DNA of 64,000 nucleotides from Dinoroseobacter sp. (lineage in GTDB: Bacteria > Pseudomonadota > Alphaproteobacteria > Rhodobacterales > Rhodobacteraceae), in NCBI GenBank assembly GCA_017643385.1, contig JAEPNN010000011.1, positions 58,818 to 122,817 on the forward strand, in the 5' to 3' direction. Shown in pieces: positions 1 to 9,659 of the stretch. The position numbers were made by a program, and so were the translations under genes. The notes below the pieces were generated by a model, which saw only the letters and a list, made by a program, of their open reading frames with translations, searched no databases and was not told the DNA's origin. Each line of letters opens with the position of its first letter. Position 1 is the first letter of the stretch.

Positions 1-244
1 CACCTGTTCCGATTATCCGTCCAAGGCGGCGCACCAGAAAAAGGGCTGGCCAACGCAGGATAGACATCATCGCGGCGAACGCCAGAAGCGTCCACCAGGG
101 CCCGTATTCTAGATAGAGGCTCGCCAATAACGGCACCGCAGAGATCATCAGGACAATCGCGCCCCTCCAATGAAAGCGGCGCGGGCCAAATCCTATCGCG
201 CTGGCTACGACGACCCAGATACAAAAGAAGACAAGAGGTGTCAT
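1..244 (-). CDS. DUF2484 family membrane protein (partial, runs off the window)
   Basis: The minus-strand frame opens with an ATG at 244, three bases after the murC stop, and stays open to position 1, so the C-terminus lies outside the window. The visible 81 residues begin MTPLVFFCIWVVVASAIGFG and hold two hydrophobic segments (about residues 3-20 and 27-45), an aromatic EYGPWW stretch, and a basic region ending in VRRLGR. Size, topology and place directly after murC match the small DUF2484 proteins that sit between murC and murB in Rhodobacterales. Its role is unknown. The tight spacing suggests cotranscription with murC. Confidence 0.75.
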   Translation of the reverse strand, partial: MTPLVFFCIWVVVASAIGFGPRRFHWRGAIVLMISAVPLLASLYLEYGPWWTLLAFAAMMSILRWPALFLVRRLGRIIGTG

Positions 245-247
245 TGA

Positions 248-1648
248 TTATGCCTCCAATCTTGCGGGCAGTGCATGCGCCCAAGCACTTATGGTGCCAG
301 CGCCGAGGCAAACGACCATATCCCCCGGTCGAGCTTGTTCACGAACCAGCGCTTCCAGTGCATCTTCACTGTCGATAATCCGGGCGTGGCGGTGACCGTG
401 GGCAACGAGCCCTTTGACAAGATCGTCCCGGCTTGCGCCCGGAATCGGATCTTCGCCTGCCGAAAACACTTCAGAGATGCCCACGACATCGGCTTCGTTG
501 AAGCAGGCACAAAAATCGTCAAAAAGCGAGGAGAGGCGCGAATACCTGTGCGGTTGATGCACTGCGATAACGCGGCCCTCTGTCGCTTGACGCGCCGCCT
601 TCAGCACGGCGGCAATCTCGACAGGGTGATGCCCGTAGTCGTCAATGATCGTGATGCCATCGATCTCGGCCACTTTGGTAAAGCGTCGGTTGACCCCTTT
701 GAATTCCTGCAAAGCGGCGCGGATCTCGTCGGCGCTCATGCCGAGATGACGCGAGACGGCGACCGCAGCCAGAGCATTCGAGACGTTGTGATCTCCGGGC
801 ATCGGCAGGGTACAGCCTTCAATGACCGTATCTTCGGCTTGCAGGGCGATATCGAAAAAGGCCGCGCCATTTGCGTAGCGCAAGCCAACCGCGCGCACAT
901 CTGCCTGGGCATTGAAGCCGAAGGTCACCACACGGCGATCTGTCAGCCGGCCGACAAGGGACTGTACCTCGGGGTGGTCCGTGCAGCAGACCGCGAGCCC
1001 ATAGAACGGAATGTTCGAGACGAAATCATGGAACCCATCGCGTAAGGCATCGAAGTCCTTCCAGTGCTCCATGTGCTCTGGGTCGATATTCGTGACGATG
1101 GCGATCGTGGCCGGCAGACGGTTGAACGTCCCATCGGATTCGTCGGCCTCTACCACCATCCATTCGCCAGTTCCCGCGCGCGCATTGGAGCCATAGGCAT
1201 GGATGATGCCCCCGTTGATGACGGTCGGGTCGAGCCCCCCGTGATCAAGCAGCGTGGCAATCATGGTTGTGGTGGTGGTTTTCCCGTGTGTACCGGCAAC
1301 AGCGATGTTTGAACGCAAGCGCATCAACTCGGCGAGCATCTCGGCACGGCGCACCACAGGAAGACCACGGCGCCGGGCTTCTTCAAGCTCTTCATTGCCC
1401 TTTTTGATCGCGCTGGAGATGACAACAACATCTGCATCCACGAGGTTCTCAGCGACTTGGCCGATGAAAATTTTAGCCCCGAGGTCCTGTAGACGATTGG
1501 TGATCTTCGATGCTTTCAGGTCCGACCCCTGGACAGTGTAGCCAAGGTTCAGCAGCACCTCTGCGATGCCGGACATGCCGATCCCGCCGATCCCTGTGAA
1601 ATGGATCGGTCCGAGTTGTGTGGGAAGCTTCGTGGCGGCGGTGTTCAT
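248..1648 (-). CDS. murC: UDP-N-acetylmuramate--L-alanine ligase MurC
   Basis: MurC adds L-alanine to UDP-N-acetylmuramic acid in the cytoplasm, the first peptide step of peptidoglycan precursor synthesis. The 466-residue protein has the N-terminal UDP-binding loop GIGGIGMSG (residues 19-27), the ATP-binding P-loop GTHGKTTTT (about 119-127), the YGHHP segment of the Mur ligase central-to-C-terminal region, and a C-terminal domain ending in a GAG motif. I chose the ATG at 1648; a TTG two codons upstream is possible. It lies 22 bases after murG and three bases before DUF2484, in the minus-strand dcw run. Length and motifs are typical. Confidence 0.96.
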   Translation of the reverse strand: MNTAATKLPTQLGPIHFTGIGGIGMSGIAEVLLNLGYTVQGSDLKASKITNRLQDLGAKIFIGQVAENLVDADVVVISSAIKKGNEELEEARRRGLPVVRRAEMLAELMRLRSNIAVAGTHGKTTTTTMIATLLDHGGLDPTVINGGIIHAYGSNARAGTGEWMVVEADESDGTFNRLPATIAIVTNIDPEHMEHWKDFDALRDGFHDFVSNIPFYGLAVCCTDHPEVQSLVGRLTDRRVVTFGFNAQADVRAVGLRYANGAAFFDIALQAEDTVIEGCTLPMPGDHNVSNALAAVAVSRHLGMSADEIRAALQEFKGVNRRFTKVAEIDGITIIDDYGHHPVEIAAVLKAARQATEGRVIAVHQPHRYSRLSSLFDDFCACFNEADVVGISEVFSAGEDPIPGASRDDLVKGLVAHGHRHARIIDSEDALEALVREQARPGDMVVCLGAGTISAWAHALPARLEA

Positions 1649-1670
1649 AAGCAACTGTATCTTTCTAGGG

Positions 1671-2771
1671 TCAGGACGCGCGGTCGGACAGCTTTAGGAC
1701 GATTTCGACCAGTCGCTCCGTCGCATCTGGACGCGCCACCGACACTGCGGCTTGCGCCATCTTTTGCGCCGTTTCCGGCTGTCCGAGAACATCGGCGACA
1801 TGCCCCGCGAGCATGCCCGCGTCAAGGCGCGCCTCAGGTATAAGAATAGCAGCCCCCGCCTCGACCAACCCTCGCGCGTTTGCGGTCTGCTCATCCCGGA
1901 TGGCTGAGGCAAGTGGGATCAGGATTGAGGGGCGCCCAATGACCGAGACATCCGCAATTGTCGATGCACCAGCGCGGGCGATCAGAAGATGTGCGGCCGA
2001 AAGGCGGTCCGGCACATCAGTGTAGAAGGTCTGCACTTCAGCACTGATCGAGGCCTCAGAATAAAACGCCGTGACACGGGCAAGGTCTTCTTCACGCGCC
2101 TGATGGCTGACATTCAACCGCTTGCGCATGTCTTCGGGCAGTTTTGCAAGCGCAGGTGGGACCATATCTGACAGGATGCGCGCACCCTGACTGCCGCCAA
2201 GGATCAGGACATTCAGCCGGATGTCTGGCGTGGGAGAGGTGTAAGGCGAAGCTGCCTTATCGAGGATAGCGGAACGAACGGGATTGCCCGTGGGAGTGCC
2301 TTCGACACCTGCGGGCAGCTCAGTAGGCCACGTTCCGCACGCAATTGCATCCACGCGACGGGCAAAGACCTGATTTACACGCCCCAACACACCGTTCTGT
2401 TCATGCAAGGCGCGCGGCAATCCCATCAGCCAGGCGGCTCCAACGGCGGGTATGGACGGATACCCGCCAAACCCAACGACAACTGAAGGAGGATCGCGGC
2501 GCATTTTCGAGCGCGCAGACAGCACGCCCGCGATAACGCGTGGTGCCACCATCACCTTGGCCAGAATACCGCCGCGGGCAAAGGTTGCGCTAGAGAGGAC
2601 TTCGACCTCAACCGCTTCAGGAAATCCGCTCGTGTAGCGCGCGCCGCGTGCATCGGTGGACAGCTTTACCCGCCAACCACGGTCCAGCATCGCCTCTGCA
2701 AGCGCTTGGGCAGGAAACATGTGACCACCCGTGCCACCCGCTGCAATGATCAGAAGCGGGCTGATGGTCAT
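1671..2771 (-). CDS. murG: UDP-GlcNAc--MurNAc-pentapeptide-lipid I transferase MurG
   Basis: MurG transfers GlcNAc from UDP-GlcNAc to lipid I, making lipid II at the inner face of the cytoplasmic membrane. The 366-residue protein starts [20 protein letters not shown], with the glycine-rich GGTGGH donor loop at 12-17, and has LGGSQGA and the H-E-Q-N acceptor-side motif LHEQNGVLG. The open frame extends far upstream, but that part is ftsW read in another frame. The ATG at 2771 overlaps the ftsW stop as ATGA, which implies translational coupling. Length is normal for the family. Confidence 0.96.
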   Translation of the reverse strand: MTISPLLIIAAGGTGGHMFPAQALAEAMLDRGWRVKLSTDARGARYTSGFPEAVEVEVLSSATFARGGILAKVMVAPRVIAGVLSARSKMRRDPPSVVVGFGGYPSIPAVGAAWLMGLPRALHEQNGVLGRVNQVFARRVDAIACGTWPTELPAGVEGTPTGNPVRSAILDKAASPYTSPTPDIRLNVLILGGSQGARILSDMVPPALAKLPEDMRKRLNVSHQAREEDLARVTAFYSEASISAEVQTFYTDVPDRLSAAHLLIARAGASTIADVSVIGRPSILIPLASAIRDEQTANARGLVEAGAAILIPEARLDAGMLAGHVADVLGQPETAQKMAQAAVSVARPDATERLVEIVLKLSDRAS

Positions 2772-3937
2772 CGAAGGCCCCGGCGGATGAACGCGTCCTC
2801 GATCTGTCCCTGAGGCCGCGAGCGCGTAAGCGCAAACAGGATGCCCAGCGCAATGCCAGACGCCACAACAGAGGACCCCCCGTAAGAAACAAAGGGCAAG
2901 GTCATGCCTTTGGCGGGAAGCAGGCGCACCGCGACGCCCATGTTGATCACAGCCTGAGCTGCAAAGAGCAAAACCAGACCCGATCCTGCGAGCCGGACAA
3001 AAATATCGCGATCCCGGCTGAGACGCACAAGACTGCGCCAGGTAACGGTTGCGTAAAGCGTGATGATGGCCACAACCATCAACAGCCCGTATTCTTCTGC
3101 CGCGACAGCGATGATGAAGTCGGTATGCGCGTCTGGCAGTGACCACTTCACAGAGCCCTCGCCGACGCCAACGCCAAACAAACCGCCCTCGCGGATGGCG
3201 TTGGTGGCATATCCAAGCTGTGTGCGTGGGTCGATCTCAGAGGAGAGGAACCCGTTGATACGGCCGGCCACGTGATCAGACATATTGTAGGCGACAACGC
3301 CCCCGGCAGCCGCCACTCCAAACAGCATAAGGACCAGAATCATCGGCGCCCCACCGATGAAATACATCACCGCCCAGGCAAACAGGATAAGCGCGGCCTG
3401 GCCATAGTCAGGCTGCATCACGAGAAACCCAAGAATGACGACCATCATTAGCAGCGAGATCGAACGGCCCGGAGGACCATTGATGTCGTTGCTGGCAGCC
3501 AAGAGCCAGGCCGCAAGGACAACAAAGCCCGGCTTTAGGAACTCAGCCGGTTGAACCGAGCCAAACCCAAGTGAAAACCATCGCGTCGCCCCTTTGCCGA
3601 AATCCGTTCCGAAAAAGGGAAGCAGCACGAGGCCTGAGAACGCGATGATGAAGAGCAGTACGCCAAGCCTACGCGCCTGTTCGACGCGCATCATGGATAT
3701 CATCACCATGACAAGCAGTCCGGCACTCCCGAAAACAATTTGTCGCTGCACATAATGAAACGGGGGCAGCCCGTTTCGTTCAGCCAAAGGGATCGAAGCG
3801 GCAAAACCTAAAAGCATTCCGAAAGCAAAGAGCGCGATGACACATGCGAGCGATACTTTATCAAGCGTGCGCCACCAACGCGGCAACACTGCCTCGCCCG
3901 GACGCGGGGGCACCGTGCCATAGACCATTTCCGTCAT
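2768..3937 (-). CDS. ftsW: Division-specific lipid II polymerase FtsW (SEDS family)
   Basis: FtsW is the SEDS glycosyltransferase that polymerises septal peptidoglycan with FtsI. The 389-residue protein has about ten membrane helices from residue 30 on. Family motifs include [11 protein letters not shown], the PDAHTDFI segment of the large periplasmic loop, and [15 protein letters not shown] near the end. A short cytoplasmic N-terminus ([15 protein letters not shown]) precedes the first helix. It overlaps murG by four bases and is preceded by a 302-base intergenic region, so it may start a transcription unit of its own. Confidence 0.95.
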   Translation of the reverse strand: MTEMVYGTVPPRPGEAVLPRWWRTLDKVSLACVIALFAFGMLLGFAASIPLAERNGLPPFHYVQRQIVFGSAGLLVMVMISMMRVEQARRLGVLLFIIAFSGLVLLPFFGTDFGKGATRWFSLGFGSVQPAEFLKPGFVVLAAWLLAASNDINGPPGRSISLLMMVVILGFLVMQPDYGQAALILFAWAVMYFIGGAPMILVLMLFGVAAAGGVVAYNMSDHVAGRINGFLSSEIDPRTQLGYATNAIREGGLFGVGVGEGSVKWSLPDAHTDFIIAVAAEEYGLLMVVAIITLYATVTWRSLVRLSRDRDIFVRLAGSGLVLLFAAQAVINMGVAVRLLPAKGMTLPFVSYGGSSVVASGIALGILFALTRSRPQGQIEDAFIRRGLR

Positions 3938-4239
3938 GGGAAACTCCGCTCAACTGCCTTTTCATGCCCGTTTTCCGGGTCTGTGGATAAGACTAGCTGA
4001 AGTTTCGGCGGCTGGCTAGGTTTTGGACGAGGTGCAGGCTTCCATGCGCCAAAGTATGCTCGGTCGTACTCGCCTCGATTGCCATCCGCGGCTTCCGCCC
4101 GAATACCCCCCGCGACGTGGGAGTATTTTTCGCTAGTTATACGTTGAAATTATTGGGTAATTTCGGCTCTGTCGACCGATGTTCATGAAACCTAGGGCCG
4201 TCAGCTTCAAAAGGCACGGCCTACCACGCAGAATTGGGA
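3938..4239. other. Intergenic region upstream of ftsW
   Basis: No credible gene is present. It should carry the promoter of the ftsW-murG-murC unit (minus strand), although I see no clean -35/-10 pair. It contains a perfect DnaA-box 9-mer on the minus strand (3982-3990) and a weak imperfect hairpin at about 4102-4137 that ends in a T-run on the plus strand. Confidence 0.5.
3982..3990 (-). promoter_or_regulatory. DnaA-box consensus upstream of ftsW
   Basis: The plus strand reads TGTGGATAA, which is TTATCCACA on the minus strand, the high-affinity DnaA 9-mer. It lies 45 bases upstream of the ftsW start. Whether DnaA binds here is inference. A second identical 9-mer lies upstream of mraZ. Confidence 0.4.
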
Positions 4240-4515
4240 TCAAGACCCAAACGGGTATTTTTTGCCCCAAACTTTTTGTACATCTCGGGAGATCATCGCG
4301 TTTTGAATGCGGTCCAGTTCGCGCAACGCCAAGTCCGTATCACCTGTTCGCGCAACGGCTTTGTCAAACGCGCGCCGCACTGATTTCGCCCGCCACGGAA
4401 GAATAGCCGTTGCGACCCAAGCCCGAAGCTCGGCTGGTAGTAAGTCATACTCGCGCATTGGGTTTGAGCCAGAGCGCTTGCGAGGCAGTGAGGTTTTTCC
4501 GCAATTTCCGGGCAT
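4240..4515 (-). CDS. DUF6525 family small protein
   Basis: This 91-residue basic protein starts MPGNCGKTSLPRKRSGSNPM and has the recognisable core REYDLLPAELRAWVATAILPW followed by SVRRAFDKA and a C-terminal RDVQKVWGKKYPFG. I recognise the DPMREYD-LPxELRxWxxxAxLPW pattern as the Rhodobacterales DUF6525 family, which is often found among dcw genes; its function is unknown. No signal peptide or membrane helix is seen, and the charge suggests a soluble cytoplasmic protein. It sits between murD and ftsW on the same strand. The ATG at 4515 is the only start giving the full core. Confidence 0.7.
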   Translation of the reverse strand: MPGNCGKTSLPRKRSGSNPMREYDLLPAELRAWVATAILPWRAKSVRRAFDKAVARTGDTDLALRELDRIQNAMISRDVQKVWGKKYPFGS

Positions 4516-4630
4516 TTTGGGTGGGGTTGTGTAAATCCGTCCAAGTCAGCCCCAAGTATATTATAACATAACCATCAACAAGCAGCTTTTCGACGGAAAG
4601 ACACGTGACAAAGCGAAATCCCCGTCAAGG

Positions 4631-6025
4631 CTAGGCGATCACCTTTGACACCTGCAGACAGAAATCCTCACCCCGTTTCTCGAAGCTGTCATATTGGTCG
4701 AAACTTGCCGCGGCAGGCGCCAGGAGAACCGTCTCGCCTGCCTCCGCTTCAGCCGCAGCCTGCGCCACCGCATCCTCCATTGTCGTACAGACAGCGTATG
4801 AGGTATCTCCGAGATCAAGCGCGAAAGCCTGCGCTTCGCGCCCGATGACATAGGCCTTCACGACATTTTGCAGGCCAGCACCAAGTCCATCAAGACCACC
4901 TTCTTTTGCCAACCCGCCACAGATCCAGCGGATACGCGGGAAAGCCGATAGCGCCTTGGCAGCGGCATCTACATTGGTCGCTTTGCTGTCATTCACAAAC
5001 CGCACCCCATCTTTTTCGCCCACAATCTGGCTGCGATGCGGCAGACCTTCGAAACGTGCGAAGGCAGCTTCGATCTCGCGTGGGGCCAGGCCCAGCGCGC
5101 GACACACGGCATACGCAGCACAGGCGTTCTGATGATTATGCGCCCCGGGAAGACCGGGGATCTGGCGCAGGTCGATATTGGCGACCTGCCTGCCCTTGCG
5201 CCATTCTGCAAGAAACCCTTTGCGGGCAAATACGTTCCAACCCGGACCGGACAGCTTTGCATTTGATATCCGGATGACCCGGTCATCATTTGCAGCTTCC
5301 GTGAGTTGATTTGTCAGAAACAAGCCTTCGGGTTCGTCCACGCCAATAATTGCACGATCCGGGCCACCCTCGGCAAAAAGACGACGCTTGGCGGCAAAAT
5401 ACCCGCCCATACCGCCATGTCGGTCCAGATGGTCTGGCGACAGGTTCGTGAAAACCGCAATGTCAGGCGTCAGCGCGCGCGCAAGCTCGGTCTGGTAGCT
5501 GGAAAGCTCAAGCACCACGATCCCGCCATCGCCCAGCGGATCAAGATCAAGCACCCCACGGCCAATATTGCCAGCAAGTTGGCTGGGCCGGCCGGCCTCG
5601 GTAAGCGTATGATGTATCAGGGCAGACGTGGTTGATTTACCGTTGGACCCCGTCACGGCAACAACGCGCGGCGGACGCTCCATTCTGTCCCATTCAGGCG
5701 TGGCAAGGGACCGGAAAAAGAGGCCAATGTCATTATCGACCGGCACGCCCGCCGCCATCCCAGCGGCAATGATCGGATGCGGTTTCGGATAAAGGTGCGG
5801 AATACCCGGCGATACGACCAGCAGAGAAATCTCGCTCCAGTCAGTTTTGGAAAGATCCTCGATGGGCAGATCTTCGACATCGGCCGCGGCCCGACCAGCG
5901 GCCCCGTCATCCCAACATAAGACCTCTGCCCCACCAGCCACCAGCGCGCGCGCTGCCGAAAGCCCGGTGCGGCCAAGGCCCAGCACCGCGACACGTTTGC
6001 CTTTGACACCTTGGACGGGGATCAT
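4631..6025 (-). CDS. murD: UDP-N-acetylmuramoyl-L-alanine--D-glutamate ligase MurD
   Basis: MurD adds D-glutamate to UDP-MurNAc-L-Ala. The 464-residue protein starts [20 protein letters not shown], with the N-terminal nucleotide-like loop GLGRTG, the ATP P-loop GSNGKSTT (126-133), the ELSSYQ segment, [10 protein letters not shown], and NDSKATN in the C-terminal domain. A longer in-frame N-terminus exists but lacks homology, so the ATG at 6025 is preferred. It is separated from mraY by an ACT-domain gene and a plus-strand gene, which breaks the usual mraY-murD adjacency. Confidence 0.95.
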   Translation of the reverse strand: MIPVQGVKGKRVAVLGLGRTGLSAARALVAGGAEVLCWDDGAAGRAAADVEDLPIEDLSKTDWSEISLLVVSPGIPHLYPKPHPIIAAGMAAGVPVDNDIGLFFRSLATPEWDRMERPPRVVAVTGSNGKSTTSALIHHTLTEAGRPSQLAGNIGRGVLDLDPLGDGGIVVLELSSYQTELARALTPDIAVFTNLSPDHLDRHGGMGGYFAAKRRLFAEGGPDRAIIGVDEPEGLFLTNQLTEAANDDRVIRISNAKLSGPGWNVFARKGFLAEWRKGRQVANIDLRQIPGLPGAHNHQNACAAYAVCRALGLAPREIEAAFARFEGLPHRSQIVGEKDGVRFVNDSKATNVDAAAKALSAFPRIRWICGGLAKEGGLDGLGAGLQNVVKAYVIGREAQAFALDLGDTSYAVCTTMEDAVAQAAAEAEAGETVLLAPAAASFDQYDSFEKRGEDFCLQVSKVIA

Positions 6026-6171
6026 GTGCTGCCTCGTGAATAAACTGGGGGCAGGTTTACGGCCCCGAGCGCCATGTGCAAGCCCCGCGAAGAGATACGA
6101 CAACTCTTGCCCTCGTTTTGCCGCAACGCTCTACTAAGCCCAAACGAAAAGAGCAGGTAAAGGATAGCGTC

Positions 6172-6693
6172 ATGGCGGTGCCACTGTGTGTTGAGTGTTC
6201 GATGTGTTGCAATGGCAGCATATTCTCGCGCGTACCCGTGTCCGCAGAAGAACAGGCACGTTTGCCGAAAGGACGGTTCTTTACCAAAGCCGATGGTGCA
6301 CTTCGCATGCGACTTGGATGTAATTTTCTAGGAGAAGATGGCAGCTGTGCTGTCTACGATAAACGCCCCAAGACCTGCGCAACTTATGCCTGCCGCCTGT
6401 TGCGACGGGTGAATGAAGGGAAAATCGACGACGGATCTGCGCGAAATATTGTCAGCAGCTTCAAGTCATACGTTGCAAAGGCCAAAGAGGCCTGCGCGCG
6501 CGCCGCTGGTGAAGACCGGGCAAAAGCGCTTGAGGGAAAAGATGCGGATGCCGCTTATGCGCAACTACGGGTCTGGCGTGATGAGGGTGTGAAGATCGAC
6601 CCAATCAAACAAGATGAAGCGCGTTTTCATCTGCATGTGCTGCACGAATTCATCCGGTTGCACTTCAAATCGAGCTACAGAAAAAGCGGCTAG
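6172..6693 (+). CDS. YkgJ-like cysteine-cluster protein
   Basis: The 173-residue protein starts MAVPLCVECSMCCNGSIFSR. It carries a cysteine cluster C6-x2-C9-x2-C12-C13 and later GCNFLGEDGSC and CATYAC, the pattern of the YkgJ/Fli-B-like zinc- or iron-chelating family (CxxCxxCC). The second half is helical and charged. I chose the ATG at 6172, preceded by a purine-rich GGTAAAGGA stretch; an upstream in-frame start would add an unconserved basic leader. It is the only plus-strand gene in the dcw region, divergent from murD and convergent with the ACT gene seven bases away. Its substrate is unknown. Confidence 0.75.
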   Translation: MAVPLCVECSMCCNGSIFSRVPVSAEEQARLPKGRFFTKADGALRMRLGCNFLGEDGSCAVYDKRPKTCATYACRLLRRVNEGKIDDGSARNIVSSFKSYVAKAKEACARAAGEDRAKALEGKDADAAYAQLRVWRDEGVKIDPIKQDEARFHLHVLHEFIRLHFKSSYRKSG

Positions 6694-6699
6694 CAAAAC

Positions 6700-7110
6700 T
6701 CAGGCGTTATCTGCCGCCACTTTGAGGATCTCAACAGCACGATCAGCGTCATCGACGGGGACGAAGATATGATCGTGTCGTGCGCCCGCAATAACGTTAC
6801 AGAGAATGCCGTGATCCGCCAGCGCGACCGCCACGGCGGCCGTCAGCCCAACACCATCCAGCGCTGAATGCACGCTTAGCAAGATTTGCGCCATCGGTAG
6901 GTCAGACAGGAGGCCTTGATCAGCGGCCACCTCTTCGGACAGAAGAAGCGATAGGCCTTCAGGTTCTCGCATCGTCGCATGCGCGCTCGATACGAGACGG
7001 TCTGCTGCAGGGTCGCCCAACGCAAAGGAAACGAAATGCCAGATACCTGGCTGTCGCTCGGGGTTCATCCCGGCAATCATGTCCCTTGTGTCTTTGACGG
7101 GTGCGGTCAC
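6700..7110 (-). CDS. ACT-domain protein (COG3602-like)
   Basis: The 136-residue protein has an N-terminal segment with [10 protein letters not shown] and a C-terminal ACT-like half ([30 protein letters not shown]... then [14 protein letters not shown]). This is the two-part layout of COG3602 proteins, which resemble amino-acid-binding ACT regulators. No enzymatic domain is attached, so a small-molecule sensor role is only inference. Its ATG overlaps the mraY stop (ATGA), so it is the last translated gene of the mraZ-to-mraY run. Its presence between mraY and murD is unusual for dcw clusters. Confidence 0.7.
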   Translation of the reverse strand: MTAPVKDTRDMIAGMNPERQPGIWHFVSFALGDPAADRLVSSAHATMREPEGLSLLLSEEVAADQGLLSDLPMAQILLSVHSALDGVGLTAAVAVALADHGILCNVIAGARHDHIFVPVDDADRAVEILKVAADNA

Positions 7111-8192
7111 CTGACTTTCAGCGTCGCCAGACCGATCAACGCAAGCACCAAAGAAATGATCCAGAACCGAATGACGATCTGAGGCTCTTTCCAGCCCAGT
7201 TTTTCAAAATGGTGGTGAATGGGCGCCATTAGAAACACCCGATTGCCAGTCATTTTGAAGTATCCGACCTGAATTATCACGCTGAGCGCTTCGACAACGA
7301 ACAACCCACCAACGATCACGAGAACGATCTCGTGCTTTGTAGCAACCGCGATGGCCCCCAAAGCGCCGCCAAGTGCAAGAGAGCCCGTATCCCCCATGAA
7401 CACCGCCGCAGGCGGAGCGTTATACCACAAGAAGCCCAAACCGCCCCCAATAAGAGCTGCCGCAAAAATCAGAATCTCGCCAGTCCCGGGCACGTAGTGG
7501 ACATCAAGATAGCCCGTGAAATCGACGCGACCCACTGCATAAGCAATGATGCCCAAGGTTCCTGCGGCGATCATCACAGGCATGATCGCCAACCCATCAA
7601 GACCATCGGTCAAATTCACCGCGTTGGCGGCGCCAGCAATGACCAACATGCAGAACGGGATGAAGAGCCAGCTCATGTTGATCAGAACGTCTTTGAAAAA
7701 CGGCAATGCGAGCTGGCTCGAGAGTTCCACAGGATGCATCCACGTTGCCATAACGCCCGCAATGCCTGCGATCAGAAAACCAATGCCCAGACGCACGCGC
7801 CCGGAAAGACCTGCGTGACTGTTTGCTGTGACTTTCTGGTAATCATCCAAAAAACCGATGAGACCGAAGCTAACGGTTACAAAAAGCAGCATCCAGATGT
7901 AGCCATTGTCGAGCCGCGCCCAGAGCAGGGAGGTAAAAACCAGCGCAGACAGAATTAGCAAGCCGCCCATGGTCGGCGTGCCCTGCTTGGTTTCCAGATG
8001 TGATTCCGGGCCGTCATCCCTAATGGGCTGACCGAATTTCTGACGACGCCGCAGAGCGTTGATGAGGGGTTTGCCGAAAATGAAACCGAAAACCAGTGCG
8101 GTAAAGAATGCACCCCCGGCTCGAAAAGTAATGTAGCGGAAGAGATTGAAGATATCCCCGCCGTCCGACAGCTCTGTCAGCCAAAACAGCAT
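7107..8192 (-). CDS. mraY: Phospho-MurNAc-pentapeptide transferase MraY
   Basis: MraY attaches phospho-MurNAc-pentapeptide to undecaprenyl phosphate, forming lipid I in the inner membrane. The 361-residue protein has about ten membrane helices and the family signatures [19 protein letters not shown] (catalytic Asp pair), [13 protein letters not shown] and the C-terminal [14 protein letters not shown] histidine loop. Length is the family standard. It follows murF after a 39-base gap and overlaps the ACT gene by four bases. Confidence 0.96.
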   Translation of the reverse strand: MLFWLTELSDGGDIFNLFRYITFRAGGAFFTALVFGFIFGKPLINALRRRQKFGQPIRDDGPESHLETKQGTPTMGGLLILSALVFTSLLWARLDNGYIWMLLFVTVSFGLIGFLDDYQKVTANSHAGLSGRVRLGIGFLIAGIAGVMATWMHPVELSSQLALPFFKDVLINMSWLFIPFCMLVIAGAANAVNLTDGLDGLAIMPVMIAAGTLGIIAYAVGRVDFTGYLDVHYVPGTGEILIFAAALIGGGLGFLWYNAPPAAVFMGDTGSLALGGALGAIAVATKHEIVLVIVGGLFVVEALSVIIQVGYFKMTGNRVFLMAPIHHHFEKLGWKEPQIVIRFWIISLVLALIGLATLKVR

Positions 8193-8231
8193 TACCCCTG
8201 CCCGCCTCTTCTTATTGCTCTTTGCCCTTGA

Positions 8232-9659
8232 TCAATCGGCTTGGCCCAATTTCCGCAGCCCGTCAACCGCAGCAGAGACACGACTGCCCTTTGACCCTTT
8301 TACCAGCACGATATCGCCGGGCATGATCAGATCTTTAAGCGATGGCATCAGATCTTCGACCCGCTCTGCATAGAGACCGCGTTTTGACATAGGCAATACA
8401 TCCCATAGCGCCTTCATGCGCGGTCCAACGCAATGAACTTGTGCAATTTTTGCGATCGCTGGGTGATCTGCGATGGCAGCGTGTAGTTCGGCCTCCGTTT
8501 CTCCTAGCTCAAGCATATCACCCAAAATCGCAATGTGCCGACCGCGCATGACCTCACCCTCAAGGTCACGCGGTTGCAACACTGCGAAAACGTCAAGTGC
8601 AGCGGAAAGCGACGCGGGGTTTGCGTTGAATGCATCATCAATTAAGGTGAAAACACGGTCTCTGTGTGCAGGATCAAGCGTGATAAGCTCGCGGGTGCCA
8701 CGCCCACCGGGTGGGCTCCAGGTGCCAAGATCCAGAACAGAGTGGGTCAGATCAGCCCCCATCGCCTGGCAGGCGGCAAGAACAGCAAGCCCGTTCAAAC
8801 CATGATGCGCCCCCGGGGCTGATAACTTGAACAGAAGAGGGGCGCCGTCGACCTGCGCCATCAGCTGGGTGCTGTCCTCAGACATTTGCGCATCACGAAG
8901 CTGCCAGTCGGCAGTTTCTGATTTTCCGAACCAAATGGCCTGAGCGCCCAAGCGCTGTGCGGTGTTTTCCAGAATGGATGCCGTTTCAATATCAGCATTG
9001 AGGATGCCGACGCCAAGCCCGGGTTGCAGCCCTTCAAGGATCGCGGCCTTCTCTTCCGCAATGCCTGCGATGTTTTCAAAGCTCGCGAGATGCGCGGGCG
9101 CAACCGTGGTGACGAGTGCGACATCAGGTGCGGCAAGCTGCGAAAGCGGTGCGATCTCACCCGGGTTGCTCATCCCGATCTCAATGATCGCATAGTCCGT
9201 ATCTTGCGGCATCCGCGCTAAGGTCAGCGGCACGCCCCAATGGTTGTTGTAGCTGGCTTCTGCGGCGTGGATCTTGCCCTGTCGTTTCAGGGCGGTACGC
9301 GCCATTTCCTTGGTCGAGGTTTTTCCAACCGACCCTGTGATAGCCAGAACGCGCGCCTGTGTGCGCGCTCGCGCGGCTTTCCCGAGCGCAACAAGTCCTT
9401 CAAGAACATCGGGCACAATCAGATAAGGTCTGTCGTCGGGAGCGTCATCCGGCACATGGGAGACCAAGGCTGCGGAGGCACCTGCTTCAAAGGCCTGTCT
9501 CAGGAAGTCATGCCCGTCCCGAACATCCTTCAAAGCAACAAATAGATCACCGGGCTGAAGGGTCCGTGTGTCAATCGAGACCCCATTGGCGGTCCAGTCT
9601 TTCGTCGTCGTCCCAGCGGTTGCCTGAACGGCATCGGCCGAGGTCCATAATGCGCTCAT
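8232..9659 (-). CDS. murF: UDP-MurNAc-tripeptide--D-Ala-D-Ala ligase MurF
   Basis: MurF adds D-Ala-D-Ala to complete the UDP-MurNAc-pentapeptide. The 475-residue protein contains GVSIDTRTLQPGDLFVAL near residue 27, the ATP P-loop ITGSVGKTSTKEM, the EASYNNHWGVPLT motif typical of MurF, EIGMSNPGEI, and IDDAFNANPASL in the C-terminal half. It overlaps murE by four bases (ATGA), which indicates coupled translation. Nothing is odd about length or motifs. Confidence 0.95.
   Translation of the reverse strand: MSALWTSADAVQATAGTTTKDWTANGVSIDTRTLQPGDLFVALKDVRDGHDFLRQAFEAGASAALVSHVPDDAPDDRPYLIVPDVLEGLVALGKAARARTQARVLAITGSVGKTSTKEMARTALKRQGKIHAAEASYNNHWGVPLTLARMPQDTDYAIIEIGMSNPGEIAPLSQLAAPDVALVTTVAPAHLASFENIAGIAEEKAAILEGLQPGLGVGILNADIETASILENTAQRLGAQAIWFGKSETADWQLRDAQMSEDSTQLMAQVDGAPLLFKLSAPGAHHGLNGLAVLAACQAMGADLTHSVLDLGTWSPPGGRGTRELITLDPAHRDRVFTLIDDAFNANPASLSAALDVFAVLQPRDLEGEVMRGRHIAILGDMLELGETEAELHAAIADHPAIAKIAQVHCVGPRMKALWDVLPMSKRGLYAERVEDLMPSLKDLIMPGDIVLVKGSKGSRVSAAVDGLRKLGQAD

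Noticed and set aside
275..1045. Plus-strand 256-codon frame opposite murC
   Set aside because: It lies wholly antisense to murC, has no recognisable domain, and murC shows full family motifs.
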